Positions 1 through 8,292 of a DNA stretch of 64,000 nucleotides are shown here, piece by piece; within the stretch, counting starts at the first letter, position 1; the number at the start of each line of letters is the position of its first letter. A program made the position numbers and the translations under genes. This DNA comes from Variovorax sp. WS11 (GTDB lineage Bacteria; Pseudomonadota; Gammaproteobacteria; Burkholderiales; Burkholderiaceae_C), in contig NZ_JAAGOW010000001.1 of the NCBI RefSeq assembly GCF_010499245.1, forward strand, positions 3,782,001 through 3,846,000, given 5' to 3'. Below the pieces are notes generated by a model that was not told where the DNA came from, did no database searches, and saw only the letters and a program-made list of their open reading frames with translations.

Positions 1-139
1 CATGGCCCAGCGCCTGCTCGCTTCCGAGTTCCGCTACGGCGACCGCCTCGCGCATGCCACGCGCCTGCTCGCGCCACAGGACCCCGAGGGCGCGCTGCGC
101 GACCTCGGCACCCCCCACGTTTCCAGGAGTTCACGATGA
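1..139 (+). CDS. 3' end of an unidentified gene (partial)
   Basis: An open frame enters from the left edge and ends at the TGA at 137-139, which overlaps the ATG of the next gene (ATGA). Only about 45 residues are visible. They are rich in Arg, Leu and Ala and end in SRSSR, with no motif I can place. The ATGA coupling, used throughout this operon, is the main reason to believe the frame is real. The other two forward frames stay open here too, so the call is weak. Function unknown. Confidence 0.35.
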   Translation, partial: MAQRLLASEFRYGDRLAHATRLLAPQDPEGALRDLGTPHVSRSSR

Positions 140-897
140 GCGTCAGCCTCGAAGTTTCCGAATACGTCGCCGTGGTGCGGCTGGACAAGCCGCCGGTGAA
201 CGCGCTGGCCCGCGAAACGCGGCGGCGCCTGATCGAGGTCTTCGACGAGATCTCCGAGCGCAGCGACATCCGCGCCGCCATCCTCACCGGCACCGGCAAG
301 TTCTTCTGCTCCGGCGCCGACCTCAAGGACCGTCCCGACCCAGACAAGGCCGGCGACTTCCTCGGCCACAACCGCCTGACGCGCGAGACCGGCAACGCGA
401 TCCGCGAGTGCGCCAAGCCGGTGATCGCGGCCGTCAACGGCCCCGCGCTGGGCGCCGGCATGGGCCTGATGGCCGCCTGCGACATCTTCCTCGCCTCCGA
501 GGACGCGAGCTTCGCGATGCCCGAGATCAACGTGGGCCTGGCCGGTGGCGTGTCGATGCTCAGGACCATGGTGGGGCGCTCCTTCACCCGCCGCATGTTC
601 TTCACCGGCATGCGGGTGCCGGCGGCGGAGATGTACCGCCGCGGCGTGCTGGACGAAGTGGTTCCCGCCGAGCAGTTGATGCCCCTCGCGATGCAGATCG
701 CGCAGGACATCGCGTCGAAGAGCCCGGTCGCCATCGCCTATGCCAAGCAGGCCGCGAACATGATGGACCTGATGCCGCAGCGCGACGGCTACCGCTTCGA
801 GCAGAACTTCACCATGGCCTTGTCGAAGACCGACGACGCGAAGGAGGCCCGCCAGGCTTTCCTGGAAAAGCGCAAGCCGGTCTACAAGGGGCAATGA
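136..897 (+). CDS. Enoyl-CoA hydratase/isomerase (crotonase) family protein
   Basis: A 253-residue crotonase-fold protein of ordinary family length. The oxyanion-hole segment CSGADLK (about residue 59) and the GAGMGLMAACDI segment (about 110) are clear. Of the two catalytic glutamates of classical hydratases, the one in MPEINVG is present. The second, expected just before the MFFTG turn, is replaced by Arg. The enzyme may therefore be an isomerase, hydrolase or decarboxylase rather than a hydratase. It starts inside the preceding stop codon and lies 3 bp before an acyl-CoA synthetase gene, so it should act on the CoA thioester made by that enzyme. Cytosolic; substrate unknown. Confidence 0.9.
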   Translation: MSVSLEVSEYVAVVRLDKPPVNALARETRRRLIEVFDEISERSDIRAAILTGTGKFFCSGADLKDRPDPDKAGDFLGHNRLTRETGNAIRECAKPVIAAVNGPALGAGMGLMAACDIFLASEDASFAMPEINVGLAGGVSMLRTMVGRSFTRRMFFTGMRVPAAEMYRRGVLDEVVPAEQLMPLAMQIAQDIASKSPVAIAYAKQAANMMDLMPQRDGYRFEQNFTMALSKTDDAKEARQAFLEKRKPVYKGQ

Positions 898-900
898 ACC

Positions 901-3072
901 ATGGGCGTGGCTGAACTCGACAAGGTGGCGCCAGTGACTGAAGTGGCTGAAGTAGCCGAAGTGGGAAGGGGTCTCGACGCGCTGTTCCGGCCGCGCTCGA
1001 TCGCCATCTTCGGCGCCTCGGACGACGTGACCAAGATCGGCGGCCGGCCGCTGCAGTTCCTGCAGAAGTACGGCTACGCCGGTGCGATCTACCCCATCAA
1101 CCGCAAGGCCGGCAAGGTCCAGTCGCTGCGCGCCTACGCCGGCGTGGGCGATCTGCCGGAAGTGCCCGAGCTGGCCGTTGTGGCGGTGCCGCCCGGCGGC
1201 GTGCTGGAGGTCGTGCAGGACTGCGCTGCTCGCGGCGTGCGCGCGGCGGTCATCCTCACCGCGGGCTTCTCCGAGATGGGCGAGGAGGGCGCCCGGCTGC
1301 AGCGCGCCATCGGCGAAGTGGCCCGAGCGTCGGGCATGCGCGTCGTCGGCCCCAACTGCCTGGGCTCGATCGGCGTGCCCGAGAAGAGCATCGCCACCTT
1401 CTCCGTGGCGCTGGAGTCGGCCTTGCCCGCCGCGGGGCCGGTGGGCATCGTGTCGCAGAGCGGCAACCTCGGCAGCTACACCATGCGGCTGGCGGCCGAG
1501 CGCGGCATCGGCATCAGCAGACTGCTCACCACCGGCAACGAATGCGACGTCGACATCGCCGATGCCATCGCCTCGCTGGCGCGCGACCCCGGCACCTCGG
1601 TGATCCTGTGCTGCATGGAAACCTGCCGAGACGGCGCCAAGCTGCTGCGCGCCATGGCGATGGCGCGCGAGGCCGGCAAACCCCTGGTGGTGCTGAAGGT
1701 CGGCGTTTCCGCCGCGGGCAGCGAGGCGGCTGCATCGCACACCGGCGCGCTGGCGGGCTCCGACGCCGTGTTCGACGTGGTGCTGCGCAACGGCGGCGCC
1801 CTGCGGGTGCCCAGCATCGAGCAGTTGCTGGAAGTGGGCCACGCGATCGCGGTGGTCGGCGCGGACCGCGCGCCGAAGGGCAACCGCACCGCGTTGATGA
1901 CCGCCTCGGGCGGCTTCGGCGTGCTGATGGCCGATGCGGCCAGCATGCACGGCCTGGCCTTGCCGAAGCTCTCGGCGCGCACGCAGGAGCGTATCGTCGC
2001 CGCGCTGCCCTTCGCATCGGCCGTGAATCCGGTCGACATGACGGCCCAGGTGTCGAGCCGGCCGGAGCTGCTGGTGCAGGCGCTGTCGGCGGTGGCGGAC
2101 GACGAGTCCTGCGATGCCCTGATCCTGCAGTCCGCCTATGCCTTCCAGCTGCCGCGGCTGCGCGACGTCTACATCGCCGCGCTGGAGCAGCTGCGCCGGG
2201 ACCATCCCTCGCGCCTCGTCCTGTTGTGCTGCAAGCCGCCGCGCGAAGTGGCGGCGCAGCTGCACGGGATGGGCTTCCCGACCGTGGAGACCATCGATGC
2301 GGCCTGCGCGACGCTGGCGGCGCTGGTGCGGCTCGGCACGCGGAGCGAGGCCGTTCAAACGGAGACGGCGCCGGAAGCGAAGGCCGCGCTGTCCGCCGAA
2401 GCCTTTGCGAACGAGGCGAGCGCCAAGGCCGCGCTCGCGCAGGCGGGGCTTCTCGTGCTCCGGGAGATCACGGCATCGAGCCGCGACGCGGCGCTGGCGG
2501 CGGCGCGCGAGATCGGCTTCCCGGTCGTGCTCAAGATCGTCTCGCCCGACATTGCGCACAAGACCGAGGTCGGCGGCGTCGTCGTCGGCGTGGGATCGGA
2601 GCCGCAGCTGCTGGACGACTACGACAGCCTGCTGGCGCGCGTCGTGCAGAAGGCGCCACGGGCCCGCATCGACGGCGTGCTGGTGGCGCAGATGGCGCGC
2701 GGCGGCACCGAGCTGATCCTCGGGACCAAGAAAGATCCGGTCTTCGGCCCGGTGGTGATGGTGGGCCTGGGCGGCATCTTCGCCGAGGTGCTCAAGGATG
2801 TCGCCCTGCAGGTGGCGCCGGTGAGCGAGTCGCAGGCGGTCGCGATGCTGCGCTCGCTCAAGGCCTTCGCCCTGCTCGATGGCGCACGCGGCCGGCCGCG
2901 TGCAGACGTGCAAGCCGCCGCGCGTGCGGTGGCGAGCCTCTCGCGCTTTGCCGTGCGGCATGCGGATGCCGTCGCGGAGATCGACATAAATCCGCTGGTG
3001 GTGCTGGATGAAGGGCAGGGCGCCTTCGCGCTCGATGCACTGCTGGTGCCGGAAACGAAAGGCAAACCATGA
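901..3072 (+). CDS. ADP-forming acyl-CoA synthetase (acetate--CoA ligase family)
   Basis: A 723-residue single-chain NDP-forming acyl-CoA synthetase, fusing the alpha and beta modules that are separate in archaeal ACD. In order: CoA-binding Rossmann domain (about 25-150), succinyl-CoA-ligase-like flavodoxin domains (about 170-460) containing SHTGALAGSD with the family's phospho-histidine, and an ATP-grasp domain (about 490-715) with AHKTEVGGV. It would activate a carboxylic acid to its CoA ester using ATP, giving ADP and phosphate. The first 22 residues include a short TEVAEVAEV repeat outside the conserved fold, so the true start could be slightly downstream. The SDR gene begins inside its stop region. 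The acid substrate cannot be read from sequence. Confidence 0.9.
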   Translation: MGVAELDKVAPVTEVAEVAEVGRGLDALFRPRSIAIFGASDDVTKIGGRPLQFLQKYGYAGAIYPINRKAGKVQSLRAYAGVGDLPEVPELAVVAVPPGGVLEVVQDCAARGVRAAVILTAGFSEMGEEGARLQRAIGEVARASGMRVVGPNCLGSIGVPEKSIATFSVALESALPAAGPVGIVSQSGNLGSYTMRLAAERGIGISRLLTTGNECDVDIADAIASLARDPGTSVILCCMETCRDGAKLLRAMAMAREAGKPLVVLKVGVSAAGSEAAASHTGALAGSDAVFDVVLRNGGALRVPSIEQLLEVGHAIAVVGADRAPKGNRTALMTASGGFGVLMADAASMHGLALPKLSARTQERIVAALPFASAVNPVDMTAQVSSRPELLVQALSAVADDESCDALILQSAYAFQLPRLRDVYIAALEQLRRDHPSRLVLLCCKPPREVAAQLHGMGFPTVETIDAACATLAALVRLGTRSEAVQTETAPEAKAALSAEAFANEASAKAALAQAGLLVLREITASSRDAALAAAREIGFPVVLKIVSPDIAHKTEVGGVVVGVGSEPQLLDDYDSLLARVVQKAPRARIDGVLVAQMARGGTELILGTKKDPVFGPVVMVGLGGIFAEVLKDVALQVAPVSESQAVAMLRSLKAFALLDGARGRPRADVQAAARAVASLSRFAVRHADAVAEIDINPLVVLDEGQGAFALDALLVPETKGKP

Positions 3073-3827
3073 ATGCATCCCTGGAAGGCCGCGCGGCCTT
3101 CATCAGCGGCGCCGGCCACGGCATCGGCCGCGCCACCGCGCTCGAAATGGCCCGGCTGGGCGCCACCGTCGGTGTGAACGACCTCAAGCCGGAGTTCGTG
3201 GAAGACACCGTCGCCGAGATCCGCCGCCTCGGCGGCAAGGCGGTCGCGATGCCGGGCGACGTCTCGACCCGCGAGGGCATGCGCGAAGCGGTATTGCGCT
3301 TCGCGCGCGAGGCGGGGCGGCTGGACGTGATGGTCAACAACGCGGCCTGGGTGCGCTACCAGCCGCTGGCCGAGATCACGCCGGAGGTGATGGACCGGAT
3401 GGTGGAGATCGGCTTCAAGTCGGTGATCTGGGGCATCCAGGCCGCCGCCGAGGCGATGGATCCGGAGCGCGGTGGCTCGATCGTCAACGTGGCGTCCATC
3501 GCCGCCTTCAAGTCGCCGGCGCGGTCGGTGGTGTACAGCGGGTTGAAGGCCGGCGTGCTCGGCATCACCCGCGCCGCGGCCGCCGACCTGGGCGCGCGCC
3601 GCATCCGCGTCAACGCGGTGGCGCCGGGCGCGGTGCCGACCGAGGGCACGGCCAAGCACCGCAATGCCGAGCTCGATGCCAAGCGCATCGCGCGCACGCC
3701 GCTCGGCCGGCTCGGGACGGTGGAAGACATCGCCGACGCGATCTGCTTCCTGGCCGGTGACGGCTCGCGCTTCATCAATGCGGATGTGCTGCGCCTCGAC
3801 GGCGGCGCGTCGGAGACCTCGCTGTGA
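3069..3827 (+). CDS. SDR family NAD(P)-dependent oxidoreductase
   Basis: A 252-residue classical short-chain dehydrogenase. The cofactor motif GAGHGIGRA is at about residue 15, NNAAW occupies the NNAG position, and the YSGLK motif (Tyr-x3-Lys) gives the catalytic pair. PGAVPTEGT follows the active site. The gene overlaps the acyl-CoA synthetase stop by 4 bp and itself ends in a GTGA overlap with the VOC gene. It probably oxidises a 3-hydroxyacyl-CoA or similar alcohol in the pathway of this operon; that role is inferred from position only. Confidence 0.9.
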   Translation: MNASLEGRAAFISGAGHGIGRATALEMARLGATVGVNDLKPEFVEDTVAEIRRLGGKAVAMPGDVSTREGMREAVLRFAREAGRLDVMVNNAAWVRYQPLAEITPEVMDRMVEIGFKSVIWGIQAAAEAMDPERGGSIVNVASIAAFKSPARSVVYSGLKAGVLGITRAAAADLGARRIRVNAVAPGAVPTEGTAKHRNAELDAKRIARTPLGRLGTVEDIADAICFLAGDGSRFINADVLRLDGGASETSL

Positions 3828-4192
3828 GCGGCCCCAAGCGTCTGCAGAACGTGTACGTGGTGGCCGAACGGCCGGCCGAGCTGCACGCCTTCTACGAATC
3901 CGCGCTGGGGCTGCAGCTCAAGTTCCGCGACCAGGAGCGCTGGTTCCAGTACAGCGTGGGCAACACCAGCGTGGCGCTCGCCTGCAGGGAAGAGGCGGCG
4001 CCTGCGACCTCCGGGCTCGTGATGGTGTTCGAGGTGGAGGACTTCGCCGCGGCGCAGGAACGCATCGCCGGCGCGGGGGGAGAGGTGCTCGGCATCCGCG
4101 ACATGGGCGCGCACGGCGCGGTCCTGTCGCTGCGCGACCCGGAAGGCAACGTCGTGCAGCTGTTCAAGCGCGCGGCCACGCCGGCGCCATGA
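3824..4192 (+). CDS. VOC (glyoxalase/dioxygenase superfamily) protein
   Basis: A 122-residue single vicinal-oxygen-chelate module starting at a GTG that overlaps the previous stop. The N-terminal segment VVAERPAELHAFYESALG and the C-terminal SLRDPEGNVVQLF are typical of the betaalphabetabetabeta fold. The usual metal ligands are only partly recognisable, so it may be a binding protein, isomerase or epimerase rather than a glyoxalase or extradiol dioxygenase. It shares ATGA overlaps with both neighbours, which marks it as an integral part of the operon. Precise reaction unknown. Confidence 0.85.
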   Translation: MSGPKRLQNVYVVAERPAELHAFYESALGLQLKFRDQERWFQYSVGNTSVALACREEAAPATSGLVMVFEVEDFAAAQERIAGAGGEVLGIRDMGAHGAVLSLRDPEGNVVQLFKRAATPAP

Positions 4193-4740
4193 GCTCGGCA
4201 GCGCAAGAGCAGCTGCAGGCCTTGCTCGACCGCGAGGCCATCCGCGAGTGCTTGTACCGCTACTGCCGCGGCATCGACCGCGCCGACGAGGCTGCGCTGC
4301 GTTCCGCCTACTGGGAGGACGCCACCGACTGCCACGGCGCCTGGAACGGCAGCGCCGCCGGCTTCATCGAGCAGGCCCTGCAACGCCTGCGCGGCGGCGG
4401 CCGGCGCGTGCACCAGGTGTCGAACATCTGCATCGAGCTGCATGGCGAGCTCGCCGCGGTGGAGAGCTCTTTCCTGGCGCTGCAGGCCCCGGCCGGCGCG
4501 ACGGTGCAGACCCTCCTGTGCGGCCGCTACGTGGACCGCTTCGAGCGTCGCCGCGGCGAGTGGCGCGTCGCCGCGCGGACCGTGGTGTACGACTGGATCG
4601 AGGAGCGGCAGCGCCCGGAGCTCGCGCTCGGCGACGAGGCCCTGTTCGGCAAGCGCCAGCCCGTGGGGCGTGCGGCGCCGGACGATGCGGTGTATGCGCT
4701 GCTGCGCGAAGTGCGCGCCGCTGCACAGATGACCTGCTGA
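4189..4740 (+). CDS. NTF2-like / SnoaL-like domain protein
   Basis: A 183-residue protein of the NTF2-like fold. The N-terminal LLDREAIRECLYRYCRGID followed by YWEDATD is the signature of the SnoaL-like family, which includes bile-acid 7alpha-dehydratase, ketosteroid-isomerase relatives and the small subunits of ring dioxygenases. The DRFERRRGEWRV strand near residue 125 fits the same fold. The ATG at 4189 was chosen because it forms an ATGA overlap with the VOC stop. It is the last gene of the plus-strand operon and converges on the minus-strand MDR gene 37 bp away. A dehydratase or isomerase role is likely but unproven. Confidence 0.8.
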   Translation: MSSAAQEQLQALLDREAIRECLYRYCRGIDRADEAALRSAYWEDATDCHGAWNGSAAGFIEQALQRLRGGGRRVHQVSNICIELHGELAAVESSFLALQAPAGATVQTLLCGRYVDRFERRRGEWRVAARTVVYDWIEERQRPELALGDEALFGKRQPVGRAAPDDAVYALLREVRAAAQMTC

Positions 4741-4777
4741 TCCGCAAGCGCGAGCAGTTTTTCGCCGGCGACGGAGA

Positions 4778-5758
4778 TCAGGCCGGCATGCGCACGATGA
4801 TCTTTCCGATATGCGCGCCGGCTTCCATGCGGGCCTTGGCCTCCGGCAGCCGCGCGAAGTCCATCACCTGGTCGATCTGCGGCTGGATGCGTCCCGCCGC
4901 AAAGTGAGGCAGGACCTCGGCGACGAAACGCGGGATCGCGGCCGCTCGTTGTTCCAGGGTGCGCAGCTTGTTGGAGACGCCGAAGAAGGTGAGGCGCCTG
5001 GCATGCAGGGCCGCGAGGTCGATGTCGGCGTGCAGCACGCCGTCGACGTAGCCCACGGTGGCCAGCCGCCCTTCGAAGGCCATCGCGCGCACGTTCTCCG
5101 CGAACACCGAGCCGCCGACCGTGTTGACGACCAGGTCGGCGCCGTGCCGGCCGGTCGCCTCCATCACCGCCGGCGCAAAGTCCGGCTCGCGGGTACACAG
5201 CGCGACGTCCAGGCCGAGCGGCTCGAGTGCGGCCAGCTTGTCGCGCGAGCCCGAGGTGCCGATGACGCGCGCGCCCAGGGCCTTGCCCAGCTGCAGCGAG
5301 GCCACGCCCACGCCGGAGGACACGCCGTTGACGAGCAGCCATTCGCCCGGCTTCAGCCGGCCTTGCAGCACCAGCATGTCGAAGGCCACCAGGAAGGTCA
5401 GCGGAATGCCGGCCGCCTGCTCCCACGCGAGGCTCTCCGGCATCGCCATGGCCTCCGCCGCCTCCATCAGTGCGTATTCCGAGAAGGCGCCCGCGCAGCG
5501 GCCCATGACGCGGTCGCCCGGCTGGAAGCCGCTCGCCTCGGCGCCGGCGGCCACGACCACACCCGCGCCCTCGCCGCCGATCGCCTTCCAGCTGCCGGGT
5601 TGGCCTTGTGGGCCATGCCCCGGCAGGAACTCCCCACGGTTCAGCGCCGCGGCGTGCAGGCGCACCAGCAGCTGATGCGGGCCCGGCGTCGGCGCGGGGA
5701 CATCGCGCAGCGCCAGCGCGGTGCCCGTCTCGGCCATCTGCATCCGATAGGACTGCAT
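4778..5758 (-). CDS. Zinc-independent MDR alcohol dehydrogenase / quinone oxidoreductase
   Basis: A 326-residue medium-chain dehydrogenase/reductase without the structural zinc cysteines, so of the quinone-oxidoreductase (QOR) type. Features are AALNRGEFL near the N terminus, GGEGAGVV (about 65), the NADPH loop GVSSGVG (about 150) and the VNTVGG strand. The start at 5758 follows the preceding stop by 5 bp. It is the last gene of a minus-strand operon with an isocitrate-type dehydrogenase, an MmgE/PrpD protein and a Bug receptor. It likely reduces an enone or quinone intermediate with NADPH; the substrate is unknown. Confidence 0.85.
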   Translation of the reverse strand: MQSYRMQMAETGTALALRDVPAPTPGPHQLLVRLHAAALNRGEFLPGHGPQGQPGSWKAIGGEGAGVVVAAGAEASGFQPGDRVMGRCAGAFSEYALMEAAEAMAMPESLAWEQAAGIPLTFLVAFDMLVLQGRLKPGEWLLVNGVSSGVGVASLQLGKALGARVIGTSGSRDKLAALEPLGLDVALCTREPDFAPAVMEATGRHGADLVVNTVGGSVFAENVRAMAFEGRLATVGYVDGVLHADIDLAALHARRLTFFGVSNKLRTLEQRAAAIPRFVAEVLPHFAAGRIQPQIDQVMDFARLPEAKARMEAGAHIGKIIVRMPA

Positions 5759-5763
5759 GGCCG

Positions 5764-6876
5764 CTAGCTCTGCAGGTTGCGCAGCACGGCCTGCGTGAAG
5801 GCCGCGGTGTTGCCGCTGCCGCGGATGTCGCCCGTGCGGGCGCGCGGGTCGGCCAGCGCCGCCGTGGTCGCCCGCGACATCGACGCGCCCATGCGCACCG
5901 CGCCTTCGTTGCCGCGGCTGTGGCCCAGCCACTCGAAGAGCATGCGCGTGGATTCGATCATGGCGTAGGGGTTGGCGATGCCACGGCTCGCGATGTCGGG
6001 GGCCGAGCCATGCGTGGCCTGTGCCATCGCCACGTCGCCGTCGCCGATGCACAGCCCCGGCGCCATGCCCAGGCCGCCCACCAGCCCGGCCGCCTCGTCG
6101 GAGAGGATGTCGCCGAACATGTTGGTCGTCACCACCACGTCGAAGTTCTGCGGATCGCGCACCAGCCGCATCGCGAAGGTGTCGACGATCACGTCGTCGA
6201 CGCGCACGTCGGGGTACTCGGCCGCGAGCTTGCGGCACTCCTCCACGAACATGCCGCAGCCGAGCTTGAACACGGTGTCCTTGTGGACGTAGGTGAGGTG
6301 CTTGCGCCGCTGGCGCGCGAGCTCGAAGGCCGCGCGCGCGACGCGCCGGCTGCCCGTGCGCGTGATCACGCGCACCGAGAGCGTCACCTCGTCGGTCGGG
6401 CGGAACTCGCCCGAGCCGGCGACCATGTTGCGGTCCGGCTGAAAGCCCTCGTTGTTCTCGCGCACGATCACCAGGTCCACCCCCTCGTGCAGGCAGCCGA
6501 TATCGGGGTAGGAGCGCGTCGGGCGGACGTTGGCGAACAGGTTGAACTGCTTGCGCAGGATCGGGTGCGGGTTGATCGCGCTGGGCCCCTTGGGATAGGC
6601 GCGATGCCCGATGGGTCCGAGGATCCAGCCGTCCAGCGACTGGAGGCCCTCCATGGTTTCGGGCGGCAGCGTGTGGCCGTGCGTCTCGAGGGCGCGCGCG
6701 CCGATGGGCAGAGGGCGCCAGTCGATCTGGACGCCGTGCAGTTCGGCCGCGGCGCGGGCGATGTCCACGGCGGCGGGCACGATCTCGTGGCCGATGTCGT
6801 CGCCGTTCAGGATGCCGATGCGAAGGGGTGCGAGGGTGGTCGTCACTTGGGGTCCGGTGGAAGTGGGAGGGGTCAC
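5764..6876 (-). CDS. Isocitrate/isopropylmalate/tartrate-type dehydrogenase
   Basis: About 370 residues of the beta-decarboxylating dehydrogenase family, which oxidises 2-hydroxy acids with NAD(P) and releases CO2. Visible are NGDDIGHE (family NGDGIG, with Asp for the usual Gly), RENNEGF, YVHKDTVFKL with the catalytic Lys, the metal-site region TTNMFGDILSDEAAGL, and HGSAPDIA before the adenine-binding loop. Two GTG starts are possible, 6876 (GTGA overlap with the MmgE/PrpD stop, chosen) and 6846; neither has a strong ribosome site. Lying beside an MmgE/PrpD protein, it probably acts on a tricarboxylic or malate-like acid. Confidence 0.85.
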   Translation of the reverse strand: MTPPTSTGPQVTTTLAPLRIGILNGDDIGHEIVPAAVDIARAAAELHGVQIDWRPLPIGARALETHGHTLPPETMEGLQSLDGWILGPIGHRAYPKGPSAINPHPILRKQFNLFANVRPTRSYPDIGCLHEGVDLVIVRENNEGFQPDRNMVAGSGEFRPTDEVTLSVRVITRTGSRRVARAAFELARQRRKHLTYVHKDTVFKLGCGMFVEECRKLAAEYPDVRVDDVIVDTFAMRLVRDPQNFDVVVTTNMFGDILSDEAAGLVGGLGMAPGLCIGDGDVAMAQATHGSAPDIASRGIANPYAMIESTRMLFEWLGHSRGNEGAVRMGASMSRATTAALADPRARTGDIRGSGNTAAFTQAVLRNLQS

Positions 6877-8243
6877 GCGCCGCACAGCGCCGTGAGGGCG
6901 CGCACGTCGGGCAGCGAGGCCAGCGTCCGGCAGGTCTTCGTGATCTCGTCCGAGCGGGCCTGGCCCAGCACCGGCACCGCGAGCGAGCCGAACTTGGCCT
7001 CCAACTGCGCATCGGTCAGAGGGTTCTGCAGCGATCCGATGGCGTGGTCCACGTGAACCTCGACGCGGCGCCCATCGTGCAGCACCGCCGTCACATGGGC
7101 CGCCGCTTCGTCGATGCTGTCGTCGACGCTGGCCTGCACCTTGTTGCGCAGGGCCACGACCTGCGGGTCGTTGACCACCGCGTCGGAGAACTCCTCCTCC
7201 GCCGCGCGGCCGTGGATTAGACCCACCGCGCAGCCGTGGTAGACGCTGAACTTGCCCTGCAGGCCGTCCTTCGGCTCCTTCTTGCCGGTGAGCTCCAGCA
7301 CCAGCGAGTGCACGCGCAGCTCGATGCGTTCCACCTGCTCGGGCGTGACGCCCTGCGCGCCCAGCCGCACGCAGGCGTCGATGCTGGGATGGATCACGAT
7401 GCCGCAGGCAAAGGGTTTGTAGGTGTTGAAGGAGATCTCGAAGCGCTCGCCCAGCTCGTCGGTCACTTCGTTCCAGGCGCGCTTGTCCGAGGCCACCTGC
7501 ACGAAACCGCGCGGCGCCTCCAGCGCGCGGGCGCTGGCGGTGAAGCCCTGGCTCGCCAGCAGCGCGGACATCAGCCCCGCGCGCGCGGCGGCGCCGGGAT
7601 GGAAGGGCTTGGTCATCGTGCCGAACTGCTCGCGCAGGCCGACCGGCTGCGAGGCCGCGATGCCGAGCGCCATGGCCGTCTGCGCTTCGTCCAGCCGCAG
7701 CAGGCGCGCGCAGCCGGCCGCCGCGCCGAGCATGCCGGTGGAGCCGGTGATGTGCCAGCCGCGGTCGTAGTGGTCCGGGTACATGGCGTTGCCGATGCGG
7801 CAGGCCACGTCGATGCCCAGCACCAGCGCATCGATCACGTCCCGCCCGGCGGCGCCGTTGCGCTCGGCCAGTGCCAGCACGGCCGAGGCGACCGGGCCGG
7901 CGGGATGGATGATCGTCTTCAGGTGGGTGTCGTCGAAGTCGAAGGTGTGGGAGGTGATGCCGTTGACCAGCGCCGCGCTGGCCATGTCGATCTTCTCCGG
8001 CCGGCCCAGCACGGTCGCCTGCGGCGCCGGCTGCAGCAGCTGCACGGCGGCCAGGGCCGCATCGGCCGCTTCGTGGCGCGCCGCGCCGATCGCGCAGCCG
8101 AGCCAGTTGTAGAAGGTGCGATGCGCCTCGCGCTCCACCGCGTCGCTCCATCCGCGTGAGGGATGGCCGGTGACGAATTTGGCGAGGATGGCGGTGATCG
8201 GAGGTGCCGACAGGTCGGCAGGAACGTTCGTATTGCGAGCCAC
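6873..8243 (-). CDS. MmgE/PrpD family protein
   Basis: A 456-residue member of the family that includes 2-methylcitrate dehydratase (PrpD), cis-aconitate decarboxylase and MmgE. Typical segments are HTFDFDDTH (about residue 90), DVACRIGNAM, TGMLGAAAGCARL and the MTKPFHPGAAARAG stretch. The GTG at 8243 was chosen because a GAGAAG ribosome site sits 6-8 bases upstream, and it gives the normal family length. It overlaps the next gene by 4 bp. The context of a 2-hydroxyacid dehydrogenase and a carboxylate receptor suggests hydration, dehydration or decarboxylation of an imported polycarboxylate. Confidence 0.9.
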   Translation of the reverse strand: MARNTNVPADLSAPPITAILAKFVTGHPSRGWSDAVEREAHRTFYNWLGCAIGAARHEAADAALAAVQLLQPAPQATVLGRPEKIDMASAALVNGITSHTFDFDDTHLKTIIHPAGPVASAVLALAERNGAAGRDVIDALVLGIDVACRIGNAMYPDHYDRGWHITGSTGMLGAAAGCARLLRLDEAQTAMALGIAASQPVGLREQFGTMTKPFHPGAAARAGLMSALLASQGFTASARALEAPRGFVQVASDKRAWNEVTDELGERFEISFNTYKPFACGIVIHPSIDACVRLGAQGVTPEQVERIELRVHSLVLELTGKKEPKDGLQGKFSVYHGCAVGLIHGRAAEEEFSDAVVNDPQVVALRNKVQASVDDSIDEAAAHVTAVLHDGRRVEVHVDHAIGSLQNPLTDAQLEAKFGSLAVPVLGQARSDEITKTCRTLASLPDVRALTALCGA

Positions 8244-8292
8244 GGGGATCTTCTCTGGTTGCTGAGGGTGGTGAATGAGGCGCCGGCGAGGA

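Noticed and set aside
34..3078. A very long open frame (about 1014 codons) on the minus strand
   Set aside because: It is antisense to the crotonase and acyl-CoA synthetase genes, His/Arg/Gln-rich, and matches no fold. It is a composition artefact of high-GC coding DNA.
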